The notes under the pieces: generated by a model | The model's database searches: none | Told to the model about the DNA's origin: nothing | The model's input: the letters and a program-made list of their open reading frames with translations, nothing else | From: Uranotaenia lowii | Taxonomy: Eukaryota > Arthropoda > Insecta > Diptera > Culicidae | Length of the DNA: 64,000 nucleotides | NCBI RefSeq assembly: GCF_029784155.1 | Contig: NC_073692.1 | Coordinates: forward strand, 71,002,012-71,066,011 | Direction of reading: 5' to 3' | Part shown: piece after piece, positions 1 through 9,654 of the stretch | Layout: the number at the start of each line of letters is the position of its first letter | How positions within the stretch are numbered: position 1 is the stretch's first letter | Made by a program: the position numbers and the translations under genes

Positions 1-338
1 TTGCTGCTATGATTGTTTGTTTTGGATTAGCATACCGGTGGAAAAAGACGGATTTGGCTCAGGAAGCGCAGATTTGTAGGACTGTTGTTGCTGATTGTTT
101 GCTTTGGTTTGGCCTCTCAGTAGAAAAAGAAGGAATGACTTAAGCAGCGCAGATTTTTAAGGCTGCGGTTGCTGATTGTTTGTTTTGATTTCGCCTTCCG
201 GTGGAAAAAGACGAAATTGGCTTAGGAAGCAAAGATTTTTAAGACTGTTGCAGCTGAATGTTTGTTTAGCTTTGGACTTTCGGTGGAAAAGAAGGAATGG
301 CTTAGGAGGCGTAGATATTTAAGGCTGCTGTTGCAGTG
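1..338. repeat. 81-bp minisatellite, about 4 copies, cut by the left window edge
   Basis: Four consecutive diverged units share the order 'gattgtttg', then 'ggtggaaaaag' or similar, then 'ggcttaggaagc', then 'agatttttaaggctg'. The gattgtttg landmark recurs about every 81-82 bases. The array probably continues to the left of the window. Copies differ by roughly 10-20 percent, so it is old. No coding content is seen. Confidence 0.75.
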
Positions 339-2085
339 AGTTCGATTCTCACTATTTTTGTTTTGGGAGGAATTATTCAATAGGATGAAAATCACATAAA
401 ATGTTTATCTTGTTTCACTTGTAGGAGCTCTCATCGAGCTCGAGTGTTTATTCCAGTAGTGCTTTTCCAATCATATCATCTTTGGTACAGCACACTTTTC
501 ACTTGTTGAAAAGGCATTGGATTTTTGCAACTTCTTTTGTGGGTGTATCACTACTTGAAAAGCCATTCACAAGATGCACCTGCGCAAAGTTCCGTCGTCA
601 CGTCCATAATATATCCGTGTAATATGTGCATAATTGAGTGCAACATTAGAAACATCCATGTGGAACTTAGTTACCAAAAACATTTTATCTAAGAATTAAG
701 GATTTTGCCTACTCATATTAAATCTAAAAACTCCTGACAACATATAGAGAAATAAGGCACATCCCCTCCTTTTTCTTTTCCGTCACGATAGTTGAAAAAA
801 TAATTAAAAGGTACTGGGTAGATACTTAGATTGAAGAACTATGCAGAAATACCATGGCAAAGTAAAAATAAGAAATAAATTAAATTTTCTTTTGCGCCAT
901 AAGAGCCGGGTAAAAAAGGGCGAGAATAAATGTATATTTCCATAGTTGTTCTCTAGATTGATTTTTTTTTTCTTTCCTTGGGTGCTTTCAGGTCACTTTT
1001 CACTGCTGGCTGGGTCAGAAAAATAACTTTACATCGAGGATGGTAGAAAACGGCTGACGAATAGGGGGCGTGAGGCGAGGGAAAGTAAACTCATTTAAAT
1101 TCAATCGAGAAATTTTTAATTTGCTTATTATTAGCATTTCTTTCCGGGTTGTTTTTCACGTAGTTGGTACACATCGGTTCGGCGAGAAGACGCTTTGAAG
1201 CGGCGAAAATGGATGTTTCATCGCTTTTGTTTTTGACGAAAATAAAAACGAGGGTGGAACGAAAAATTGATGAAAGAAAAAAGCGAAATGGAATTTGTTC
1301 AATCAATTTCGGTCGGGACCAAATGTTCCATCGGCTCGACAAAACAAGAAGACGAGGGATTTTCGGTCAAATGCGGTCCACAAAATGGGGTTCAGTTGGC
1401 ATTCATCAATTCGGATGCATTGCAATTTTAAGTAGAATGACGATATGAAGAGCCCCTGTTGTCCCGTCTGAAAAAAATATAATGAATATCAAACATGGCA
1501 ACAAGAGAGCTTAATAATGAGTGATTTAGAAAACAAGAATTTAAAAAATATCAAATAAGGCATAGAGATAACACGCAAAATATATTTAAACAACTGACAT
1601 TTTGTTCTAAAACAGCTCAATATGAGTGAAGAACGAAAATCATCTCTTTAACGAAAGAGATGTGTTTCTTCATGGATAAAATTTCAATAACATTTAATTT
1701 TCTTCCAATTTTCATTCCTAACCCCACGTTCTCTAGGAGTCTCTCAAGCCTCGTTATTAACAAGGGACCGAAATCAAAAATGCAAATTTAACTTCATCAC
1801 TTCCGTTCACTTTTCTCTAGCTTGGCATCGGAATTCCAAACGATGACTGTATGAACGGCAAACCCAGCTGCAGGTGACACATCTCATGATTTGAAGACTA
1901 CAATTTGTCCCATGCACATTGCCTGCTTCCGGATGTATATATTAACTGATTTTTTTTTTTGAAATTTTTAGATGTTTATTTGTTGTTATTTCACAGCTTT
2001 TTGATACAACCCTTTTTGGATCTTACTTCTCATGTTTTTTTATAATTATTTGAAAAAAAAAAAAAGAAATGAAAATTTCACTTCG
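339..2085. other. No gene recognised; AT-rich DNA with a slightly GC-richer stretch near 1000-1450
   Basis: This stretch contains poly-A and poly-T runs and a moderately GC-richer patch at about 1000-1450. A 94-codon frame there lacks splice, promoter or family support. I see no transposon ends. Confidence 0.4.
1975..1980 (-). promoter_or_regulatory. Candidate poly(A) signal AATAAA (minus strand)
   Basis: The plus strand reads TTTATT, which is AATAAA on the minus strand. It lies about 105 bases beyond the stop codon of the candidate terminal exon at 2086-2252, a normal distance for a short 3' UTR. Confidence 0.35.
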
Positions 2086-2252
2086 TTATACTTGCTTCCC
2101 ATCATCAGTTTCTGCTTTCCCAAAGGCATAATTTTCAAAAGTCAAAGTTAAAGGTTCTGCACTTCGATCGTCCCTTTTCATGTCGGACTGAAGCCGTAGA
2201 GAGTTGGTTCGGATTGAAAAACCCCTCCCCGATGTGGCAGAAGATGAAGTTC
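2086..2252 (-). CDS. Candidate 3'-terminal coding exon of an unidentified gene
   Basis: On the minus strand an open frame ends at TAA (2086-2088). It encodes about 55 residues rich in Ser, Thr, Arg and charged residues, ending in AETDDGKQV. Immediately upstream is a good 3' splice site: a pyrimidine-rich tract ending in cccgtcttcag at 2253. The first codon would be split after its first base. An AATAAA lies 105 bases past the stop. Composition and codon use look more coding-like than the neighbouring DNA. No domain is recognised. If real, upstream exons lie to the right, so the 9-bp satellite at 2421-5182 would sit inside the last intron. No donor or upstream exon could be assigned, so this remains a candidate. 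Confidence 0.33.
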
Positions 2253-2420
2253 CTGAAGACGGGAGTGGAGTGAAAATCACATCCAGAATAAATTACATTC
2301 GTCAATGTCAACGAGAGATGAAGTAATTTCTTCCAGCCCAGACCCACCCATTTCTTTCTTTCAATCCAATCAGATGTTAATTTTTCTTTCCCTGTAAACT
2401 ATTCCTCGTGAGAGCAGTGC

Positions 2421-5182
2421 TTTTTATCATTTTTGTCATTTTTGTCATTTTTGTCATTTTTGTCATTTTTGTCATTTTTGTCATTTATGTCATTTTTGTC
2501 ATTTTTGTCATTTTTGTCATTTTTGTCATTTTTGTCATTTTTGTCATTTTTGTCATTTTTGTCATTTTTGTCATTTTTGTCATTTTTGTCATTTTTGTCA
2601 TTTTTGTCATTTTTGTCATTTTTGTCATTTTTGTCATTTTTGTCATTTTTGTCATTTTTGTCATTTTTGTCATTTTTGTCATTTTTGTCATTTTTGTCAT
2701 TTTTGTCATTTTTGTCATTTTTGGCATTTTTGGCATTTTTGTCATTTTTGTCATTTTTGTCATTTTTGTCAATTTTGTCATTTTTGTCATTTTTGTCATT
2801 TTTGTCATTTTTGTCATTTTTGTCATTTTTGTCATTTTTGTCATTTTTGTCATTTTTGTCATTTTTGTCATTTTTGTCATTTTCGTCATTTTTGTCATTT
2901 TTGTCATTTTTGTCATTTTTGTCATTTTTGTCATTTTTGTCATTTTTGTCATTTTTGTCATTTTTGTCATTTTTGTCATTTTTGTCATTTTTGTCATTTT
3001 TGTCATTTTTGTCATTTTTGTCATTTTTGTCATTTTTGTCATTTTTGTCATTTTTGTCATTTTTGTCATTTTTGTCATTTTTGTCATTTTTGTCATTTTT
3101 GTCATTTTTGTCATTTTTGTCATTTTTGTCATTTTTGTCATTTTTGTCATTTTTGTCATTTTTGTCATTTTTGTCATTTTTGTCATTTTTGCCATTTTTG
3201 TCATTTTTGTCATTTTTGTCATTTTTGTCATTTTTGTCATTTTTGTCATTTTTGTCATTTTTGTCATTTTTGTCATTTTTGTCATTTTTGTCATTTTTGT
3301 CATTTTTGTCATTTTTGTCATTTTTGTCATTTTTGTCATTTTTGTCATTTTTGTCATTTTTGTCATTTTTGTCATTTTTGTCATTTTTGTCATTTTTGTC
3401 ATTTTTGTCATTTTTGTCATTTTTGTCATTTTTGTCTTTTTTGTCATTTTTGTCATTTTTGTCATTTTTGTCATTTTTGTCATTTTTGTCATTTTTGTCA
3501 TTTTTGTCATTTTTGTCATTTTTGTCATTTTTGTCATTTTTGTCATTTTTGTCATTTTTGTCATTTTTGTCATTTTTGTCATTTTTGTCATTTTTGTCAT
3601 TTTTGTCATTTTTGTCATTTTTGTCATTTTTGTCATTTTTGTCATTTTTGTCATTTTTGTCATTTTTGTCATTTTTGTCATTTTTGTCATTTTTGTCATT
3701 TTTGTCATTTTTGTCATTTTTGTCATTTTTGTCATTTTTGTCATTTTTGTCATTTTTGTCATTTTTGTCATTTTTGTCATTTTTGTCATTTTTGTCATTT
3801 TTGTCATTTTTGTCATTTTTGTCATTTTTGTCATTTTTGTCATTTTTGTCATTTTTGTCATTTTTGTCATTTTTGTCATTTTTGTCATTTTTGTCATTTT
3901 TGTCATTTTTGTCATTTTTGTCATTTTTGTCATTTTTGTCATTTTTGTCATTTTTGTCTTTTTTGTCATTTTTGTCATTTTTGTCATTTTTGTCATTTTT
4001 GTCATTTTTGTCATTTTTGTCATTTTTGTCATTTTTGTCATTTTTGTCATTTTTGTCATTTTTGTCATTTTTGTCATTTTTGTCATTTTTGTCATTTTTG
4101 TCATTTTTGTCATTTTTGTCATTTTTGTCATTTTTGTCATTTTTGTCATTTTTGTCATTTTTGTCATTTTTGTCATTTTTGTCATTTTTGTCATTTTTGT
4201 CATTTTTGTCATTTTTGTCATTTTTGTCATTTTTGTCATTTTTGTCATTTTTGTCATTTTTGTCATTTTTGTCATTTTTGTCATTTTTGTCATTTTTGTC
4301 ATTTTTGTCATTTTTGTCATTTTTGTCATTTTTGTCATTTTTGTCATTTTTGTCATTTTTGTCATTTTTGTCATTTTTGTCATTTTTGTCATTTTTGTCA
4401 TTTTTGTCATTTTTGTCATTTTTGTCATTTTTGTCATTTTTGTCATTTTTGTCATTTTTGTCATTTTTGTCATTTTTGTCATTTTTGTCATTTTTGTCAT
4501 TTTTGTCATTTTTGTCATTTTTGTCATTTTTGTCATTTTTGTCATTTTTGTCATTTTTGTCATTTTTGTCATTTTTGTCATTTTTGTCATTTTTGTCATT
4601 TTTGTCATTTTTGTCATTTTTGTCATTTTTGTCATTTTTGTCATTTTTGTCATTTTTGTCATTTTTGTCATTTTTGTCATTTTTGGCATTTTTGTCATTT
4701 TTGTCATTTTTGTCATTTTTGGCATTTTTGTCATTTTTGTCATTTTTGTCATTTTTGTCATTTTTGTCATTTTTGTCATTTTTGTCATTTTTGTCATTTT
4801 TGTCATTTTTGTCATTTTTGTCATTTTTGTCATTTTTGTCATTTTTGTCATTTTTGTCATTTTTGTCATTTTTGTCATTTTTGTCATTTTTGTCATTTTT
4901 GTCATTTTTGTCATTTTTGTCATTTTTGTCATTTTTGTCATTTTTGTCATTTTTGTCATTTTTGTCATTTTTGTCATTTTTGTCATTTTTGTCATTTTTG
5001 TCATTTTTGTCATTTTTGTCATTTTTGTCATTTTTGTCATTTTTGTCATTTTTGTCATTTTTGTCATTTTTGTCATTTTTGTCATTTTTGTCATTTTTGT
5101 CATTTTTGTCATTTTTGTCATTTTTGTCATTTTTGTCATTTTTGTCATTTTTGTCATTTTTGTCATTTTTGTCATTTTTGTA
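2421..5182. repeat. 9-bp satellite (TTTTTGTCA)n, about 307 copies
   Basis: The unit TTTTTGTCA repeats without indels for 2.76 kb. About ten single-base variants are visible, for example tttttggca near 2724, 2733, 4685 and 4721, and gtcttttttg near 3436 and 3958. Because the period is three codons and the unit has no stop, long frames open on both strands (VIF and SFL repeats on plus, MTK repeats on minus). They are by-products of the repeat, not genes. The true copy number may differ, since such arrays are often collapsed or expanded in assemblies. Decaying T-rich sequence with atcgttttt-like variants continues to about 5520. Confidence 0.97.
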
Positions 5183-7127
5183 ATTGTTTCGATTTTTGTG
5201 TTTCTATCTTTTTTATCGTTTGGTGTCATTTTTATCGTTTTCTCTAATTTTTATCAATTTTCTTGTATTTGTAGAAATTTTCTCATCATGTTTTGCATTA
5301 GTGTTGGCGTTCTTATCTTTTCTTACTTTTTTTCTGTCTTTTTTTTTTCTCGTTTTGCTTTATTTTTGTTTTTTCGACATTCTCGTCGTGTTGGTAGTTT
5401 TTTTTACTTTGTTTTGTCTATTTTTGTTTTTGTGTTTTTTTTTTGTTTTTTTCATTTCGTGGATTTTTTTCGTATTTTTTTTTGTTGTTTCAGCCTGTTT
5501 TCTTCGTTTGCGGATTTTTAACGTTTTTATTGTTTAGGTAGCTTATGTCGTTTGTTGAATGTTAAACGTACATCGATTAAGTTTGTGTTGAGAAATTCAG
5601 GCCAATTTCAACGGCAAATCACAGACATGATTCACCTTTCCAATTTCCACTTGAGAGCCGCGCCATTGACAATTAAATGATATGGGCACCATAAACAAAA
5701 TAGAGGTGTCCGACTACCTATGTATACTCGCGTGATTGGCACTGAATAAAGAAAGAAGCACCGGGCGCAAGATTAAGAACATAACGGCCATAATCGTAAA
5801 ATGTAACGATCTCATTCTCGTGTTCTCTCGTTTTGTGCCACTTTTTCCACGGATTCTACTATTTAGACGACCGGAAATATGACCGGAATAGAGGAGGACA
5901 TATTAAGTCTCAACGAGGGAGAGTTGCTCTTTTTGGCCGTTCCAGATGGAAATCAGTGCCACTTTTTATGCCGCTTTCGATATACTAAAGATAATTCAAG
6001 GGAAATGGCAATTCAGTGAGACGGTTTTGAATCGGTAGGTGAATTTCTAATTTCAAAAATATGAGATAGGTCCTTAGGAACACTAAAAGTTTATGAGAGT
6101 ATATCTGTTTTATATGATGTCCAACATTTAAGGATCCTCTTTTGAAGTGCTTTTACCTATCCTTCATTTTTGTTCTTTTATATTTTCTTCTACACTTTGT
6201 TCAATCTTCCAGCTTCAAAAATCCATATTTCTGCGTTCACCTAGACGACGTAGTTCCGGCTGAATGGTTCAAAGAGCATCAATTGACAAGGCACTTTCCA
6301 TTTACGGTGCTTGGTCCGGTCATACGAAAATCTTTACTACGGAGACCATATTGGACTAGCCTTTTTCACAAAAGGCAAAAGCCAAGCCAAGCCAAACCGG
6401 CTCACTCGTGTGTGACTGATTCAAATCGAAAGTGGACGGTTTTCCATCATTTTCCCCGAAGAACCCCTCTGTCCGGTCAGTCCGGAAGGTTCCGGTTCTA
6501 GTTAAAAGGTGGCTTCGGAAAAATTTAAACGAACAAAAACTGCATCGGCCTATGTGCCTTCGACAAAGGAATGATCCTTTATCCGAGGAAAAATCTTTGG
6601 GCCAGATGGTCACACAACCGCAGCGGCGCTTCCTGCTTGCCCTAGGCCAGCAGCCGTTCCGTTATTCATCAGAAATTAGAAAATCTGCCTACGTCTCCCG
6701 AGCTCGTTCCGGTTTGGCTCTTGTTCTTTCGTATGAATAAACGAAACACGTTTGCGGAACCATTTGTTTGAAAGGGAAACGAATCCGAAATGGAAATGCT
6801 GTTTCCGTGTTTGGAATAATTTAATTTTAACACACCCTCACCGACACACATATGAATGAACATGGTTTCGAACAGGGTAGAATTCAGGGAGGAAGAAATG
6901 CCAAGGATCCTTCAGCTAGATCGGCTCTCAATTCGGAGTTAGAAGTTCAAAAATAACAAAATGAAATGTTTTGCAATACCACTACCTAAAAATATATATA
7001 AAAAACTATATATGTATGTAGATAAAGTTTCGTATGCAGTAGAGTTTCAAAAATCTTCAATTTCTATTTTCGTCAGAATTCCCGATTTCCGGGAACGCTA
7101 AGGTGGCCGAGCAATGGACACTCTAAT
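5183..7127. other. T-rich array margin, then DNA with no recognised gene
   Basis: 5183-5520 is a degenerate T-rich continuation of the 9-bp array. 5560-6060 is somewhat GC-richer and non-repetitive. A 119-codon frame at 6142-6501 begins just before a splice-like cttccag but shows no family features. I see no RNA gene. Confidence 0.4.
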
Positions 7128-7198
7128 GAGTTTTGAACCCAAACGAAGCTTTCAAGGTCCCATGGTTTGAGAAATTCGAAAATGAACCCAAATTGAGC
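7128..7198. mobile_element. End fragment of the MITE family also found at 26782-27148
   Basis: The run containing 'cgaagctttcaaggtccc', 'ggtttgagaaattc' and 'acccaaattgag' aligns with the right terminal repeat of the inverted-repeat element at 26782-27148 (27064-27133). Only one end is present, and it abuts the CTCACGT array directly. Confidence 0.6.
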
Positions 7199-7377
7199 CC
7201 GTCTCACGTTTCACGTCTCACGTCAAACGTCTCACGTCTCACGTCTCACGTCTCACGTCTCACGTCTCACGTCTCACGTCTCACGTCTCACGTCTCACGT
7301 CTCACGTCTCACGTCTCACGTCTCACGTCTCACGTCTCACGTCTCACGTCTCACGTCTCACGTTTCACGTCTCACGT
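7199..7377. repeat. 7-bp array (CTCACGT)n, about 25 copies
   Basis: Nearly perfect heptamer repeat with variants only at the edges (tttcacgt and caaacgt at the left, tttcacgt near the right end). It starts exactly where the MITE-like end at 7128-7198 stops. A reading frame of VSRLTSH repeats through it is an artefact of the array. Confidence 0.95.
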
Positions 7378-8472
7378 TGACATTTTTATTATTAAATTTA
7401 TAAATTTAAAAAAAGTTTTAATGTCAGATGAAATATAATTTTTTAATTTTAAATTTTTTTTCAAATCAAAATTTTTTGACTTCAAATCTCTTGTTGTTAC
7501 CCTCTTTTGGAAAAGAATATTTTGAGTGTTGATTTATATAGAATTCTGACTCTGAAAATAAAACTGCTGTGTAGACTCTGTTTGGATTATGTATTTGAAT
7601 TTCAACCTTCAAAAACTAGAATGCACTTGAACTCGAATTGAAAGCTGGATGAATATGAATCAATTTTGATTTTGAGCTCCGATAACGCTGATTTTGTATT
7701 TTTATTTCTGAAAGATTCGGTTGGCATCGAGTATCGTCGTGATTATAATCTCAAAAAGCTCAATATAATCCGATCCTTCTCGGAATGATTATTCCGGCCC
7801 TGTTTCTGATGTGGTCGGAATGTTCGCAGAATAAAAGGTTTCGGGTAGAGATTTTGCTTGCATACTCATGAGCTCAGACGAATTCTAACAAGTTGCTAGT
7901 ACATGGATTTCGGGGAACAGAAAAAGTAAAAATGAGCCATCTAAGTATGTTATGTATACAGAACTAACTTAGAATGTGTTCTTGGCGCTATGGTGAAACA
8001 CTCCACAGGATAATAGTGTTCCGAACTTTTTGGTGTGATAACGAAAGCGTTTTGGGAATTTTAACAGCTGGTGCTACTTATTCTGAGAAACTTTTTTCTG
8101 TGAGGAACGTTCCAATGTGATCATTGCTCATTCATCCTACTAATGTGGATTCATCATTGAAGTTTTCTGTAAACTTTTTCTTGAATTAAAATTTCCGGAA
8201 GAAGTTGATTGTCAATCATCATCATCACCATCATCTTTCTTGAAAAGCTTGATCTAATCAGTGTCACGGTTTTGTTCTTACATTAAACACAAAAGAAAGT
8301 TTATTTTGAATTGTATGTGTATAGCTCAGATTGATACATTTTAACCGTGCACTCGAACCATAATTCTGCCTACGTCAGCTTGGATTAATTACGCGCATTT
8401 CTTACCACATCAGAATCAGGGGGAATGGCGTCTTTGCATGATTGGCTTGGCATCAGGGAGGGAGGACAGAAG
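7378..8472. other. No gene recognised; AT-rich DNA
   Basis: Mostly AT-rich, with a short catcatcatcacc run near 8218. A minus-strand AATAAA near 8300 could serve the frame at 8473-8769. Nothing else can be supported. Confidence 0.4.
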
Positions 8473-8769
8473 TTACTTTTGCTGGAGGATGTACACACCC
8501 TGAGGCCACTTTAACACTTCACTGGGTTTGTTGTACGGCACAGCAGGTTTGAGTTTCGAGGCCCCGATATCTGCTTTCGGTTCAAGGAATCCGCTGTGCT
8601 TGCTGATGATGCTTGGTTGGTTAGGCAAGTCATTAAACAGCGATAGGGACGACCTGTCACCTCCGGGAAACAAACTGCGGGACTTGCAGGATTTGTAGCA
8701 TTTCCGCAATCGGTTGACAACTTTTTGGAGTGGATTGACATAGGGGTGAACATTTTTAATTGTGTTCAT
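8473..8769 (-). CDS. Hypothetical 98-residue protein, unrecognised
   Basis: An open frame runs from ATG at 8769 (context gaaaaATGAAC) to TAA at 8473. The product is basic near its N terminus, with a short Cys pattern (KCYKSCKS at about residues 23-30), followed by a Pro/Ser-rich half ending in a hydrophobic, Gln-rich tail. There is no signal peptide or membrane segment. Base composition is more coding-like than the flanks, and TTTATT near 8300 offers a minus-strand poly(A) signal. It lies head-to-head with another coding-like frame starting near 8899, about 130 bases away. I recognise no family. It could be a small gene, an exon of a larger gene, or part of an unidentified mobile or viral-derived insert. 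Confidence 0.33.
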   Translation of the reverse strand: MNTIKNVHPYVNPLQKVVNRLRKCYKSCKSRSLFPGGDRSSLSLFNDLPNQPSIISKHSGFLEPKADIGASKLKPAVPYNKPSEVLKWPQGVYILQQK

Positions 8770-8898
8770 TTTTCATGATTTATTTGATCTTTCTGAATGA
8801 TATATAAACATACAATTTTTTAGATACAAGAAATTTGTAACCTCTGGTGCACTGTGACGTACTCCAAAGTGTTCAAATTTTTGCTGCGTTAACAAGAT

Positions 8899-9379
8899 GA
8901 AGGACGCTCAAGGCAGAAGCGAAAAATACTTTTCGGATCTTTTATGATCCAACAAGATAACTTCCAAAGTCGGAGGACCGTAATTGAGAGTTTTTGGAGG
9001 GCCGGTAACAACCTCAAGAGATTCGACCGCAGTGTCCAAACAGTGATGCGCGGGTTCGTCACCCCCTTAGAGATCAAAAGCAATTTACAAAAGTTAAGAT
9101 CAACAGGTGACTTACAACCAGAAACCCTGAAGAAGAGTACTAAGGGCGCGGCAGAATACAGCACGGATGAAATATTTGACGATCCACTTAAGAGATAATG
9201 TGAGGAGAATCTGCCGGTCATACTTCAGTGATATGATTCTGCACTTCATAACTTTGCATTTCCGCCCCCATAGCCTTGGAGGATTTGGCATTGAACAGCA
9301 AGTCTTTTATGGAAGCAGACATTTAGCTTGTGCGAATTGTAATGCTGCATTTGCTACAGAAGATGAAGATGAAGAATAA
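8899..9379 (+). pseudogene. Frameshifted coding-like sequence of unknown family
   Basis: A coding-like frame runs from about 8899 to a TAA at 9198 (including an internal ATG at 8944). Its central stretch contains FWRAGNNLKRFDRSVQ, with many charged residues. A second frame, offset by one base and overlapping from 9167, continues with RRICRSYFSDM and CANCNAAF and ends in an acidic tail (EDEDEE, stop 9377-9379). The two parts look like one protein of about 155-160 residues broken by a single frameshift near 9170-9195. The start is uncertain: frame 1 is open back to a TAA at 8890. A CxxC pair (CANC) lies near the C terminus. AATAAA overlaps the stop region. No family is recognised, and neighbours give no function beyond the divergent frame at 8473-8769. 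Confidence 0.35.
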
Positions 9380-9654
9380 AAATCCTGTAGATGATTTTTT
9401 TTAAAATAAAATTGGGGTTTTTCGGATAAAACAAAGAACTAAAATTTTACCTTTTATTTGTGATTTTTAATTGAATTGTGTATATCTACAAACTAATTCG
9501 GTGTAAAAATTGGATTCTGGAAATTGAATTGACAAGCAATCTTATCACAGACCGGGAAGAAATCTATAATTAGAAACACCGAAATCTGGCATTCTATATC
9601 TCAGAAACTCATGGACTGAATTTTACAAATTTAGCATTTTTTGGCTACGGCAAA

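Noticed and set aside
2408..5521. Very long open frames (over 900 codons) on both strands
   Set aside because: They follow from a 9-base repeat without stops; the translation is a three-residue repeat and has no support as protein.
6142..6501. 119-codon plus-strand frame after a splice-like cttccag
   Set aside because: No family motif, biased content, and overlapped by equally open frames on both strands.
7133..7438. 101-codon frame with VSRLTSH repeats
   Set aside because: Produced by the CTCACGT array.
8889..9221. 110-codon minus-strand frame
   Set aside because: Antisense to the more coding-like plus-strand sequence; composition is typical of a shadow frame.
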